Below are positions 36,509-45,558 of a stretch of 64,000 nt of DNA, one piece after another (the stretch's first letter is position 1; the number at the start of each line of letters is the position of its first letter). The notes beneath the pieces are model-generated. The model searched no databases. It was not told where the DNA came from and saw nothing but the letters and a program-made list of their open reading frames with translations. The position numbers and the translations under genes were made by a program. This DNA is from DATIUV01 sp049322755 (GTDB lineage Bacteria > Pseudomonadota > Gammaproteobacteria > Burkholderiales > UBA6910): the NCBI GenBank assembly GCA_049322755.1, contig JBMOQX010000040.1, positions 1-64,000 on the forward strand, written 5' to 3'.

Positions 36509-38762
36509 TCATTCGGCCGGCCCCACGTGAGCCGCCGTTTCGGTTTCCCGCCGCTCGTCCACCACCCCCATCCGCCTCACGCCGCCCTCAGGACCCATCA
36601 CCAGCACCTCGTCCACCTGCAGGCCCTTCGGGATCTGGTGCGTGATGAAGAGCATGGTGACCTTGCCCTTGAGGCGGTTGATGGTCTGGGCGAAATGCTC
36701 GGCGGTTTCGACGTCGAGGTTGGAGACGGCTTCGTCGAAGACGAGGATGCGCGGCCGGCGCAGCAGCGCCCGCGCGATGGCGAGCCGCTGGCGCTGGCCG
36801 CCGGAGAGGCCGACGCCGCGCTCGCCGATGGGCGTCTGGTAGCCGTTGGGCAGCGCCTCGATCACGGAATGGATCTCGGCGGCCTGGCAGGCGCGCACCA
36901 CGTCCTCGAAGCTCGCGTGGGGATGGGCGAGCGCCAGGTTGTCGTAGAGGGTGCCGGCGAAAAGCACGGTCTCCTGCGGCACGACGCCGAAGACCGAGCG
37001 CAGCTCGTTGGCGGCCAGATGGCGGATGTCGGTGCCGTCGAGCAGGATGCGCCCGTCGGAGGGCGGATAGAAGCCGAGCAGCAGCTTCGCCAGCGTGCTC
37101 TTGCCGCAGCCGGACGGGCCCATGAGGACGGTGAGCTTGCCGGGCGGGAGCTGGAGGTCGAGGTGGCGAAAAAGCCACGGATGCTGCTCGGAGTAGCGGA
37201 AGCTCACCTGCTGCAGCTCGATGCGGCCGCGGCCACCGCTCTCGCGCCGCGGCGTGAGGGCGTAGGGCTCCGCGGGCATGTCCATTATGTCGCCGAGGCG
37301 CTTGACCGCGACGGAGGCCTGCTGGAATTCCTGCCACAGCGCGACCAGGCGGAGCAGCGGCTGGCTCATGCGCGAGGCAAACATCTGGAACGCGACCAGC
37401 ATGCCGATGGTGAAGCCTTCGTTTTGCATCACCAGCAGCGCGCCCACGACCAGGATGCCGAGCAGCATCGCCTGCTCCAGCGCGTTGGCGATGACGTTGT
37501 AGGTGTTGCCGAGCTGGCGCGTGGTGAAGCCCGCGGAGAGGTAGGACGCCAGATAGTCGCCGAAGCGCCGCTCGAGCTGCGGCTCCATTTGCAGCGACTT
37601 GGCGGTGGTCATGCCGGCGACGTACTCGGTGAGGAACGCCTGGTTGCGCGCGCCGAGCAGGAACTGGCGGTTGAGCTTCTCGCGGAAGACCGGCGCCACC
37701 AGCAGGCTCAGGCCCGCGATGCAGCCGAGCAGCGCCACCGCGATGAGCGAGAGCTGCCAGCTGTAGAGGAACATCACCGCCAGAAAGATGAACAGGAACG
37801 GCAGGTCGAGGATCAGGCTCACCGCCGCGCCGGAGACGAACTCGCGGATCGTCTCGACGCCGTACAGGCGCGCCACCACGGTGCCGGTGGGACGGTGCTC
37901 GAAGTACGGCACCGGCAGCTTGAGCAGGTGCGCGAACACGCGGCTGCCGAGCACCGCGTCGACGCGGTTGCCCGTGTGCAGCACCAGGTACTGCCGCAGC
38001 CAGGTCATGCCGGCCGAGAACAGCATGAACATGGCCAACGCGACGCCGAGCACGATGAGCGTGCTGTGGGTCTGGTGGACGATGACCTTGTCGATGATGA
38101 CCTGGGTGAAGATGGGCGTCGTGAGGCCCACCAGCTGGATCGCCAGCGAGGCGAGCAGCACGTCGCGCCAGATTTTCTTGTGCTTGAGGAGCTCCGGCAC
38201 GAACCAGCAGAAGCCGAACGGGCGCTTCGACGGCGTGGCGTGCGGATCGTCGACGTGCTCGCCGGCCTCGCGCGATGCGAGCAAGGCGAAGCCGGCGTAC
38301 TCTGCAGCGAAATCCGCGATGGGCAGCGTCTCGGGCTGCTGCGCGCCGGGGCGGATGACGAGCACGCGCTCGGCGTCGGCGCGAAGCAGCAGGGCGAGCG
38401 TAACCGGGGGCGGGGGGCGCGCCGCCGGCGGCGGGTGCAGACGCTGCCGGCGGCGCGGTGGCGGAATCGGAAGCAGCGACCGCCCCCGAGGCGGTGGGTT
38501 TCCCGCGGACGAAGAGCAGCGCCGGCTGCGGCAGATCGGAAATGCGCTCCGCCTTCACGTCGCGCACCGACGCCTTGAAGCCGAGATCGGCCATGGCCTC
38601 CAGCAGCTGCGCGATGGAATGGGGCGGCGGATGGCTCCCGAGCGCGAGGCGGGAGTCAAACGGCACGCGATGAAGCTGGCAAAGGCTTCCGAGCGACCAC
38701 CCGAAATCCGCGGTCGAGAGCGCCAGCGCGCCGTGCCGCGGGCTTCTCCTCCCAGTCCCCAC
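36509..38762 (-). CDS. type I secretion ABC ATPase (HlyB/PrtD-like), frameshifted
   Basis: Full product about 750 residues in two frames. From a GTG near 38762 the first frame encodes the C39-like domain (LGSLCQLHRVPFDSRLAL, HSIAQLLEAMADLGFKA). A single extra base in the G/C runs at 38406-38417 shifts to the second frame, which continues VTLALLLRADAERVLVIRPG into six membrane spans (from about IWRDVLLASLAIQLVGL) and the nucleotide domain with Walker A GPSGCGKST, LSGGQRQRLAIARAL and Walker B ILVFDEAVSNLD. It drives export of the RTX proteins encoded downstream. If the frameshift is real, the second frame could still start internally (ATG? MLVIRPG region near 38365) and give a transporter lacking the C39-like domain. 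Confidence 0.88.
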
Positions 38763-39358
38763 GATGCCGAACCTCGACGTCGAACGTCGTCGCCGACCGC
38801 ACGTGAAGCCGGCCGGCCCATTCAGCAGCAGGCGGCGTGGCCGCTCGCTACCCCCAAGTCACCATTTGGAACCGGGTGGAGGACGAAGGACTCAGGGTCT
38901 CCGCGTGTGCCGCGTGCCTCGAGGCATGCTGGTCGTCCCGGTTTCCGTGCGGTGTTCGCCGCTGGTTGCTTTGCTTATGGGTCCCGGCGCCCCGCTGCCC
39001 GCGAGGAGCTTCGGCGCGCTGGATGTTTCACATCGCAACGGAAGCGAGAATGCAGAATCAAGGTGCCGAATGCAACTTAAATTTCGTGCAAGCGCCTGAT
39101 TTATTGATAATAAATCTAACAAAATGGGAGATTTTGCAGAAAAATTTACCATCGCCGTCGTCCTGTATCCCCGATCGGTTGCTTCCTGGCGAAGCGAAAT
39201 CGCGATGTAACCGGTTGCGTGGTTCTGACCCCCATGACGCATGCCTGCGCGCCGGGAGGAACACGAACGGTGAGACGCTTATCGCGGCCGTATTGAGGGT
39301 GCGTCCTTGAGGACTTGCTCGAGAGGTAACAGGTAAGAACTGGCCAGGTGTTCTCCAC
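38763..39358. other. upstream region of the RTX operon, low GC, with palindrome
   Basis: No gene is supported. From about 39040 to 39150 the DNA becomes AT-rich, unlike the rest of the window. A palindrome with arms ATTTATT and AATAAAT and a 3-base loop lies at 39099-39115 and could be an operator or a promoter-proximal hairpin for the type I operon that starts near 38762. No clear -35/-10 pair was read. Confidence 0.4.
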
Positions 39359-39508
39359 CCCGCGGCGGTCTTCGACGTCTACCGATAATCGAAGCCCCAT
39401 CGCGTGCAAGATCGCTTCGAGGCTGCGCAGCTCCGGATTGCCCTGCTCGGAAAGCGTGCGATACAGAGTCTCCCGATTGAGACCCACCTTCTCGGCGAGC
39501 TTGCCGAT
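39359..39508 (-). pseudogene. C-terminal fragment of a HigA-like addiction-module antitoxin
   Basis: The frame reads IGKLAEKVGLNRETLYRTLS then EQGNPELRSLEAILHAMGLR and LSVDVEDRRG, the DNA-binding helix and tail typical of putative addiction-module antidote proteins. An in-frame TGA directly precedes it at 39509-39511 and the N-terminal half is absent. The toxin partner is also absent. A MITE begins 25 bases away, so the loss is probably tied to mobile-element activity. Confidence 0.75.
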
Positions 39509-39533
39509 TCAGCTTAAAAGCCACACTGAGGGC

Positions 39534-39873
39534 TAGTGTCCCGAGTCGCGAGTTCGGTGATCGATCCGTCGTCGTTGTGGGAGCGTCTGCGTCGCAAAAG
39601 TGCCGAAATCGGCGCCAGAGGCGAAGCAAACCGCAGCCAGGTTGAACACCTGGCGAGGATTTGCGCCAAAGCGTCCCGCGCAGGGCAAAGCAGGTTCCAA
39701 GCGCCGTCCGCTTGGAAGCGACCCCGCAGCGGGACGGTGGAGCGCCGGATGCGCGGTCCTCACACGCGCCTTTACGGTCGCATCCCCGGAAAACCGGGGC
39801 CCCTGCTCCACGTTCCGGCGCGTCGCCGATTCTCGGCATCTTTTGTTCAACGAACTAGCAACTCGGGACACTA
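39534..39873. mobile_element. 340-bp MITE with 23-bp terminal inverted repeats
   Basis: The left end (39534-39556) and the reverse complement of the right end (39851-39873) share TAGTGTCCCGAGT, differ at a few bases, and then share AGTTCG. Both outer ends are TA, consistent with a TA target duplication as in IS630/Tc1-mariner-like elements. There is no transposase inside. It is a non-autonomous element lying between the antitoxin fragment and the GH17 gene. Confidence 0.82.
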
Positions 39874-39951
39874 GCGGCGGACGCAGCTATTACAATGCCG
39901 CGTCTTGCGCGCGCAGCGCTTGGCCGTACGGCCTCCTTACATCGGTCCCCT

Positions 39952-41568
39952 ATGCGCCCCCTCACCCTCGTCGTCCTCTTCCTCGCCGCGCTCTTCTCCA
40001 CCTGGCACTGGTGGCAGCTGGGACAGCCGGTCAACGTGGCGGATGCGCCGTCGAAGCGCATCGCCTGTGTGTCCTACGCGCCGTTCCGGCTGGCGGGGGA
40101 GACGCCGTTCGACCAGGATGCGTTCGTCCCGCCCCGGCGCATCGAGCAGGACCTGCGCGCGCTCTCGAAGGAGTTCGACTGCGTGCGCACCTACTCGGTA
40201 AGCCAGGGGCTCGCCGCGGTGCCGGCGGTGGCGGAAAAGCTGGGGATGAAGGTGCTGCTGGGCATCTGGATCGGGCGCGACCGCATCGAGAACGAGCGCG
40301 AGCTGGCGGCGGCCATCGAGGTGGCGAAGCGGCACCGCGACACGGTGCGCGCGGTGATCGTCGGCAACGAGGTGCTGCTGCGCAAGGAGCTGCCGGCCGA
40401 GACGCTCGCCAACCATATCCGGCGGGTGAACGGCGCCACCGGGCTGCCCGTGACCTACGCGGACGTCTGGGAGTTCTGGCTGGAGCACCGGGAGCTCGCC
40501 CCGGCGGTGGATTTCGTCACCGCCCACATCCTGCCGTACTGGGAGGACGAGCCGGTGGCGGTGGAGCAGGCGATTGCCCATGTGCGCGATGTGTACGGCC
40601 TGGTGCGGGCGGCCTTCCCCGGCAAGGAGATCCTGATCGGCGAGACCGGCTGGCCCAGCGCCGGGCGCCAGCGGCGCGGCGCGGTGCCGAGCCTTGCGAA
40701 CGAGGCGCGCTTCATCCGCGAGTTCCTGGGCTGGGCGGGCGAGGCCAAGGTGCGCTACAACGTGATCGAGGCGTTCGACCAGCCGTGGAAGCGGCGGCTG
40801 GAAGGCACCGTGGGGGGCTACTGGGGGCTGTTCGGCTCCAACCTGGAGCCCAAGTTTCCGCTGCAGGGTCCGGTGACCGAGGATCCCGCGTGGATCGCCG
40901 GCATCGCCGGCGGTGGGCTGGTGGGGTTCGCGTTTCTGCTCCTCCCGGCTTTGACCGGGCGGCGGCCCGGGTGGCGCGGGGCCGTGCTCCTGCTTCTGGC
41001 CGGCAACGCGACCGGCGGCGCGCTGGTGGCACAGGTAAAGCGCATGTTCCTTGCCAACCGCGATGTGCTGGAGTGGGCGGTAACCGGAAGCTACACCGCT
41101 TTGGCGTTCGTCACGGCGTTTATGTTAGCGCTCACTATTGCGCCGTGGATCGATGGCAAGGCGCCGCCGGCGTGGCCCATGTCTCTGGCCGAGCGCAGCA
41201 ATCCGGCATCCGCCGACAGCCGCTGGCTGGGCTGGGCGCGGTTCGCCTGGCTGTTCGGAGCAGCGATGGCGGCGGTATTGCTGGTGTTCGACGCCCGCTA
41301 CCGGGACTTTCCGCTGGCGCTGTTCGCGCCGGCGGGGGTCGGTTTTGCCCTGCTGTCGCTGATCGGCGTCGGTGCCGGAATCGCCCGCCGGGCGGGCGTG
41401 GAGGAGCGGGTCCTGGCGACGGTGATCGCGGTCTGTGCACCGGTCGTCCTGGTGCTGGAGCGGCCGTCCAACACCGACGCGATGCTGTGGGTGGGCCTAA
41501 GCCTGCTGCTGGCCGCAGCGGTCTTCGTGCCCGGCCGCCGCGCGGGCCAGCACCAGCAGGCCCACTAG
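39952..41568 (+). CDS. membrane-anchored GH17-family glucanase/transglycosylase
   Basis: 538 residues. An N-terminal anchor (LTLVVLFLAALFSTWHWW) is followed by a GH17 domain with the two catalytic glutamates in VIVGNEVLLRK (about residue 140) and ILIGETGWPS (about 228). After about residue 320 several membrane spans follow (GGGLVGFAFLLLPALTG onward). GH17 enzymes cleave or rebuild beta-1,3-glucans; membrane-bound bacterial ones accompany cyclic or linear beta-glucan synthesis. The neighbouring gene at 42243 repeats this domain fused to a synthase. The start at 39952 (MRPLTLVV) is chosen because it begins the anchor. Confidence 0.87.
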   Translation: MRPLTLVVLFLAALFSTWHWWQLGQPVNVADAPSKRIACVSYAPFRLAGETPFDQDAFVPPRRIEQDLRALSKEFDCVRTYSVSQGLAAVPAVAEKLGMKVLLGIWIGRDRIENERELAAAIEVAKRHRDTVRAVIVGNEVLLRKELPAETLANHIRRVNGATGLPVTYADVWEFWLEHRELAPAVDFVTAHILPYWEDEPVAVEQAIAHVRDVYGLVRAAFPGKEILIGETGWPSAGRQRRGAVPSLANEARFIREFLGWAGEAKVRYNVIEAFDQPWKRRLEGTVGGYWGLFGSNLEPKFPLQGPVTEDPAWIAGIAGGGLVGFAFLLLPALTGRRPGWRGAVLLLLAGNATGGALVAQVKRMFLANRDVLEWAVTGSYTALAFVTAFMLALTIAPWIDGKAPPAWPMSLAERSNPASADSRWLGWARFAWLFGAAMAAVLLVFDARYRDFPLALFAPAGVGFALLSLIGVGAGIARRAGVEERVLATVIAVCAPVVLVLERPSNTDAMLWVGLSLLLAAAVFVPGRRAGQHQQAH

Positions 41569-41871
41569 AAAACCCGCCGCGCCGGCCTCATAACAGTACA
41601 GCACGAGGCCGGCGACGCCGAAGGCTGCCGCCGCCAGCGCCGCGCCCGCGGAGCGCCGCCACAGAGCGAGGGCGGCGGCGATGAGGGCCGCCCAGCCCAG
41701 CCCGTAGGTGGAAAACGTGGCGATCACGAGGCTGCGCACGGCGCACCACCACGGACCGGCGCCGGCGTCGCAGACATGGGCGATGGCGGCCGGCTGGACC
41801 AGCTGGTAGCGCAGGAGCGCGGCGAGCAGGCCCGTTGCGGCAATGATCATCCAGGGAACGGAACGAGGCAT
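41497..41871 (-). CDS. small membrane protein overlapping the GH17 gene
   Basis: 124 residues with three or four hydrophobic spans (WMIIAATGLLAALLRYQL, SLVIATFSTYGLGWAALIAA, AALAAAAFGVAGLVLYCYEA). No family is recognised. It runs opposite to its neighbours, and its last 24 codons overlap the 3' end of the GH17 gene tail to tail. The hydrophobic pattern supports a real gene, though high-GC antisense frames can mimic this. Confidence 0.55.
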   Translation of the reverse strand: MPRSVPWMIIAATGLLAALLRYQLVQPAAIAHVCDAGAGPWWCAVRSLVIATFSTYGLGWAALIAAALALWRRSAGAALAAAAFGVAGLVLYCYEAGAAGFLVGLLVLARAAAGHEDRCGQQQA

Positions 41872-42040
41872 TCGAAAGCGGCTCCAGGGTTCGTTGCAGC
41901 GCCCGGAAACAGTGCCGAACCGGGCGGCGGCGCCCGCAGTCGGGGCATGAATTTCCTGCAAAAGCTGTCGTTGGTTGGAGACAGCTTGCGTCCGGCCACG
42001 GTTGAGCTAGAATTCGCCGCCGCTTGGCACTCGGCAGTAA

Positions 42041-42221
42041 GGCGATCGCCGTGATCCCCCACCGGAAGGGGGATGACGGCGAGACGCCAGAAACGCGCAA
42101 GGAAAGTATCGGTCCCCGGGCATGGCTTCTGCTATTGCCTTGGCGTCGGACTCCTCCGCCGCGCGGATTCTTGCCGTGCCGAAGCATAGCAGCAGGGGCC
42201 CGGGGAGCGATCGCCGGGCCC
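42041..42221 (+). ncRNA. structured 5' leader of the glucan synthase gene
   Basis: Three nested stems lie at 42041-42088: GGCG with CGCC, CGCCGT (42047-42052) with ACGGCG (42076-42081), and CCCCC (42056-42060) with GGGGG (42068-42072). A second strong hairpin, GGGCCCGG (42196-42203) with CCGGGCCC (42214-42221), ends 21 bases before the TTG start and is followed by TTCGTTTAT, like a leader terminator. An attenuation or riboswitch-type device is inferred. It does not match a riboswitch consensus I can recall. Confidence 0.5.
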
Positions 42222-42242
42222 TTCGTTTATGAGGTGAATCTC

Positions 42243-44930
42243 TTGAGCAACTCCGTCGACATCGCCGCCGGCGCGCGCCGCCTGCCCCGATTCCGCTTTG
42301 GTGCGTGGCTTTCCGCGCTCGTGATCGCGGCCACGGTCGCCGCCGGCAACTTCGGCCTGTGGGCCTGGGTGAACCAGCCGGCGCCGGCGCCGGACGTCGA
42401 CGCCAAGGTGAAAGGCTTCGCCTACAGCGGATTCCAGCGCCACCAGAACCCGCTCAGGGACCGCTTCCCGACCCAGGACGAGCTGGCCGCCGACGTGCAG
42501 CTGCTGGCCAGGCACACCGACCGGATCCGGACCTACTCGGTCACCGAGAACGCCGCCGTGCTGGCCTATGCGCGCCAGCTGAACCTGAAGGTGACCGCCG
42601 GCGCCTGGCTGGACCGCCGCCAGGACCACAACGCGCGGGAGATCGCCGCGCTGGTGCGCGCCGCCCGCAGCCACCGCAACATCGACCAGGTGATCGTCGG
42701 CAACGAGACGGTGCTGCGCAACGACCTCTCGCCGAAGCAGCTCGCCGCCTACATCCGCAGCGTGAAGTCGAAGGTGAAGGTGCCGGTCACCACCGCCGAG
42801 CCGTGGCACGTGTGGCTCAAGAACCCGGAGCTGGCGCGCAGCGTGGACTTCATCACCGTGCACCTGCTGCCCTACTGGGAAGGCGTGCCGGTGGAGGCCG
42901 CGGTGGACCACGTGTTCCTCCGTCTGGAAGAGCTGCAGAAGGTCTACCCGCGCAAGAAGATCGTCATCGGTGAAGTCGGCTGGCCGTCCAATGGCGACCG
43001 CGTCAAGCTTGCCATCGCCTCCCCGGCAAACCAGGCGCTGTTCACCCGCGAGTTCCTCGACCGGGTGCAGGGCACCAAAGTGGACTACTTCCTGATGGAA
43101 GCCTTCGACCAGCCCTGGAAGATCTCCGAGGAAGGCCGCGCCGGCGGCTACTGGGGCATGTTCCACGCCGACCGCACGCCCAAGTATCCGCTTTCCGGCC
43201 CGGTGATCGCCGACCCGGCGTGGCAAGCGAAGGCGGCGCTGGCCTCGCTGGCCGCCGTGCCGTTCATGCTCTGGTTCGCGCTCGCGTTCCGCCGCTTCCG
43301 CCTCGCGGGCAAGGTGTTCTTCGCGGCGCTGATCCAGGCCTCCGTCGCGCTGGTGGTGTGGCTTACGGCGCTGCCTTTGGAGTTCTACCTGCGCCCGGTG
43401 GACTGGGCGATGCTGGCGATCCTGATTCCGGCGCTGATCGCGATGCTGGGCGTGCTGCTGGCCAACGGCTTCGAATTCACCGAAGTGCTCTGGCGCGGAA
43501 AGTGGAAACGTGAGTTCGGGCCCAAGCCGCTGACGGCGGGCAACGCGGCGCCGTTCGTGTCGGTGCACCTGGCGTGCTGCAACGAGCCGCCGGAGATGGT
43601 GATCCTGACGCTGGAGAGCCTGCAGCGGCTCGACTATCCCAGTCTGGAAGTCATCGTCGTCGACAACAACACCCGGGACGATGCGCTGTGGCAGCCGGTC
43701 GAGGCCTGGTGCCAGGCGGCCGGCGAGCGCTTCCGCTTCTTCCATCTGCCCAAGTGGCCGGGCTTCAAGGCCGGCGCGCTCAATTTCGCGCTCGAGGAAA
43801 CCGATCCGCGCGCGGAGGTGGTGGGGGTGGTGGACGCCGACTACGTGGTGACGCCGGACTGGCTCTCCTCCCTGATGGGCCATTTCGAGGAGCCGCGGGT
43901 GGCCGTGGTGCAGGCGCCTCAGGCGCACCGCGACTTCGAGCACAACTTCTTCCAGCGCATGGCGGCGTTCGAGTTCGACGGCTTCTTCCGCGTCGGCATG
44001 CATCACCGCAACGAGCGCAACGCCATCATCCAGCACGGCACCATGACGCTGATCCGGCGCAAGGCGCTGGCGGAAACCGGCGGTTGGGCCGAGTGGTGCA
44101 TCTGCGAGGATGCCGAGCTGGGCCTGCGCCTGATGCACGCCGGCTACGAGACGCGCTACATCGACCGCGTGCTGGGCCGCGGTCTCACGCCTTCCGACTT
44201 CAAGGCGTTCAAGTCGCAGCGCATGCGCTGGGCGTTCGGCGCGATGCAGATCCTCAAGGGCCGCTGGAGCTGGCTCACGAAGCGCGGCCCGCTCACCGCC
44301 GGCCAGCGCTTCCACTTCCTCACCGGCTGGTTCTCGTGGTTCGCCGACGCGCTGCATTTCGTGTTCACGATGGCGTCGCTGGTGTGGACCATCGGCATGC
44401 TGATGCTGCCCAAGCACTTCACGCTGCCGCTGGACCTGTTCCTGGTGCCGGTGCTGGGTTTCTTCGTCGCCAAGGCGCTGTTCGGACCGCTGCTCTATGC
44501 CCGGCGCGTGGACTGCGGGCCGAAGGACGTGTTCGGTGCGTCGCTCGCCAGCATGGCGCTGTCGCACGCGATCGCGCGCGGTGTGTTCGAGGGTCTGTGG
44601 CGGAAGCAGGGCGTGTTCATCCGCACTGCCAAGACCGCCGGCCAGCGCGGCAAGCTGGCCGCGATGCTCATGGTGATCCGCGAGGAGACGCTGATGCTGG
44701 CGGCGCTGGTGCTGGGCGCGGGCCTGGTGGCGGTTCTACTGCAGGGCCAGCGCGAGGCGCTGCTGTGGGCGTCGATCCTGGCCGCCCAGGCGCTGCCTTA
44801 CTTGTCGACGCTGGCCAGCGCGGTGATCTCGGTGCGCGAAAGCACGGCGCCGAAGAAGGCGGCGGTTCCCGCCGGGCAGGCACCCGCGCAGCCGCAACGG
44901 GTCCCGGCGCTCGCAACCGCGACCGCCTGA
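42243..44930 (+). CDS. GH17-GT2 fusion beta-glucan synthase (NdvB-like, Bradyrhizobium type)
   Basis: 895 residues. After an N-terminal span comes a GH17 domain with glutamates in VIVGNETVLRND and IVIGEVGWPS. Two or three membrane spans follow (about 330-430), then a processive GT2 domain with VVDADYVVTPDW (DxD), EWCICEDAEL (ED) and QRMRWAFGAM (QxxRW), and C-terminal membrane spans. It polymerises UDP-glucose into beta-glucan at the inner membrane, and the GH17 part may branch or cyclise it. The start is inferred as TTG at 42243 with GAGGTG upstream, because homology begins there. An in-frame GTG at 42234 is an alternative. Confidence 0.92.
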   Translation: MSNSVDIAAGARRLPRFRFGAWLSALVIAATVAAGNFGLWAWVNQPAPAPDVDAKVKGFAYSGFQRHQNPLRDRFPTQDELAADVQLLARHTDRIRTYSVTENAAVLAYARQLNLKVTAGAWLDRRQDHNAREIAALVRAARSHRNIDQVIVGNETVLRNDLSPKQLAAYIRSVKSKVKVPVTTAEPWHVWLKNPELARSVDFITVHLLPYWEGVPVEAAVDHVFLRLEELQKVYPRKKIVIGEVGWPSNGDRVKLAIASPANQALFTREFLDRVQGTKVDYFLMEAFDQPWKISEEGRAGGYWGMFHADRTPKYPLSGPVIADPAWQAKAALASLAAVPFMLWFALAFRRFRLAGKVFFAALIQASVALVVWLTALPLEFYLRPVDWAMLAILIPALIAMLGVLLANGFEFTEVLWRGKWKREFGPKPLTAGNAAPFVSVHLACCNEPPEMVILTLESLQRLDYPSLEVIVVDNNTRDDALWQPVEAWCQAAGERFRFFHLPKWPGFKAGALNFALEETDPRAEVVGVVDADYVVTPDWLSSLMGHFEEPRVAVVQAPQAHRDFEHNFFQRMAAFEFDGFFRVGMHHRNERNAIIQHGTMTLIRRKALAETGGWAEWCICEDAELGLRLMHAGYETRYIDRVLGRGLTPSDFKAFKSQRMRWAFGAMQILKGRWSWLTKRGPLTAGQRFHFLTGWFSWFADALHFVFTMASLVWTIGMLMLPKHFTLPLDLFLVPVLGFFVAKALFGPLLYARRVDCGPKDVFGASLASMALSHAIARGVFEGLWRKQGVFIRTAKTAGQRGKLAAMLMVIREETLMLAALVLGAGLVAVLLQGQREALLWASILAAQALPYLSTLASAVISVRESTAPKKAAVPAGQAPAQPQRVPALATATA

Positions 44931-44953
44931 ACGGAATCCGCTGACGGCGAGCT

Positions 44954-45514
44954 TCACGCACGCTTGAAACGCTCCCGCACTACCGCCGTGCGCGGCAGCT
45001 CGAAATCCAGGAACAGGAACTGGTCCTGCGGTTCGCGGGCGTGATCCGGCACGCGGGCGCAGGGCCAGTCGCGGGCGCGCATTCCCTCCGGCACCAGCGC
45101 GTGCTTCTTGCGCGGATCCAGCAGCAGGACTTCGCCGACATCGTGATGCCGCGCGCGCGACTGCGCGTCGACGATGCCGAGCCGGCCCGCGTGCACCACC
45201 ACGATGACGAAATACCAGTTGGGGTAGTTGCGCCGGTCGTCGTGCAGGCTCACCGGACCGGCACCCTGCACGGTGAAGCGGTCGAGGCAGAACAGGCCGA
45301 GCGGCAGCGTCAGGCGCTGCGCCAGTTGCCGGCGCAGCAGGTCGATGAATCCGTAGGAGAGCTCCGCGCGCACGGCATTCAGCTCCCGCGTCTCGTCGAA
45401 CGGAAACCCGTCCGCGCAGAGCGAACGCGCGCGCGGGAACAGCGGTCCGAGCCGCTCCCGGGCGTGATCGACGCACAGCCCGGTGGGCACCAGGGTGGCA
45501 TAACGAGCGGACAT
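44954..45514 (-). CDS. hypothetical protein, 186 residues
   Basis: No family is recognised. It begins MSARYATLVPTGLCVDHARE and ends VVRERFKRA. It contains LTLPLGLFCLDRFTVQGAGP and NYPNWYFVIVVVHAGRLGIV, which suggest a compact beta-rich soluble fold, perhaps cupin-like or 2OG-oxygenase-like given conserved-looking His and Asp residues (VSLHDDRRNYPNW). This is only an impression. It is convergent with the glucan synthase and 44 bases downstream of PPK2 on the same strand. Confidence 0.65.
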   Translation of the reverse strand: MSARYATLVPTGLCVDHARERLGPLFPRARSLCADGFPFDETRELNAVRAELSYGFIDLLRRQLAQRLTLPLGLFCLDRFTVQGAGPVSLHDDRRNYPNWYFVIVVVHAGRLGIVDAQSRARHHDVGEVLLLDPRKKHALVPEGMRARDWPCARVPDHAREPQDQFLFLDFELPRTAVVRERFKRA

Positions 45515-45558
45515 GGCGCCGGAATCCTACGCCACCCGGCGGCGGCCCGCCAGCGCGG

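Noticed and set aside
39533..39874. Two 112-codon open frames on opposite strands inside the MITE
   Set aside because: Both span the inverted ends almost exactly and start and stop within them; neither resembles a transposase.
42041..42221. Naming the glucan synthase leader as a c-di-GMP (GEMM) riboswitch
   Set aside because: Tempting because glucan synthases are c-di-GMP-linked, but the conserved GEMM core sequence is not seen.
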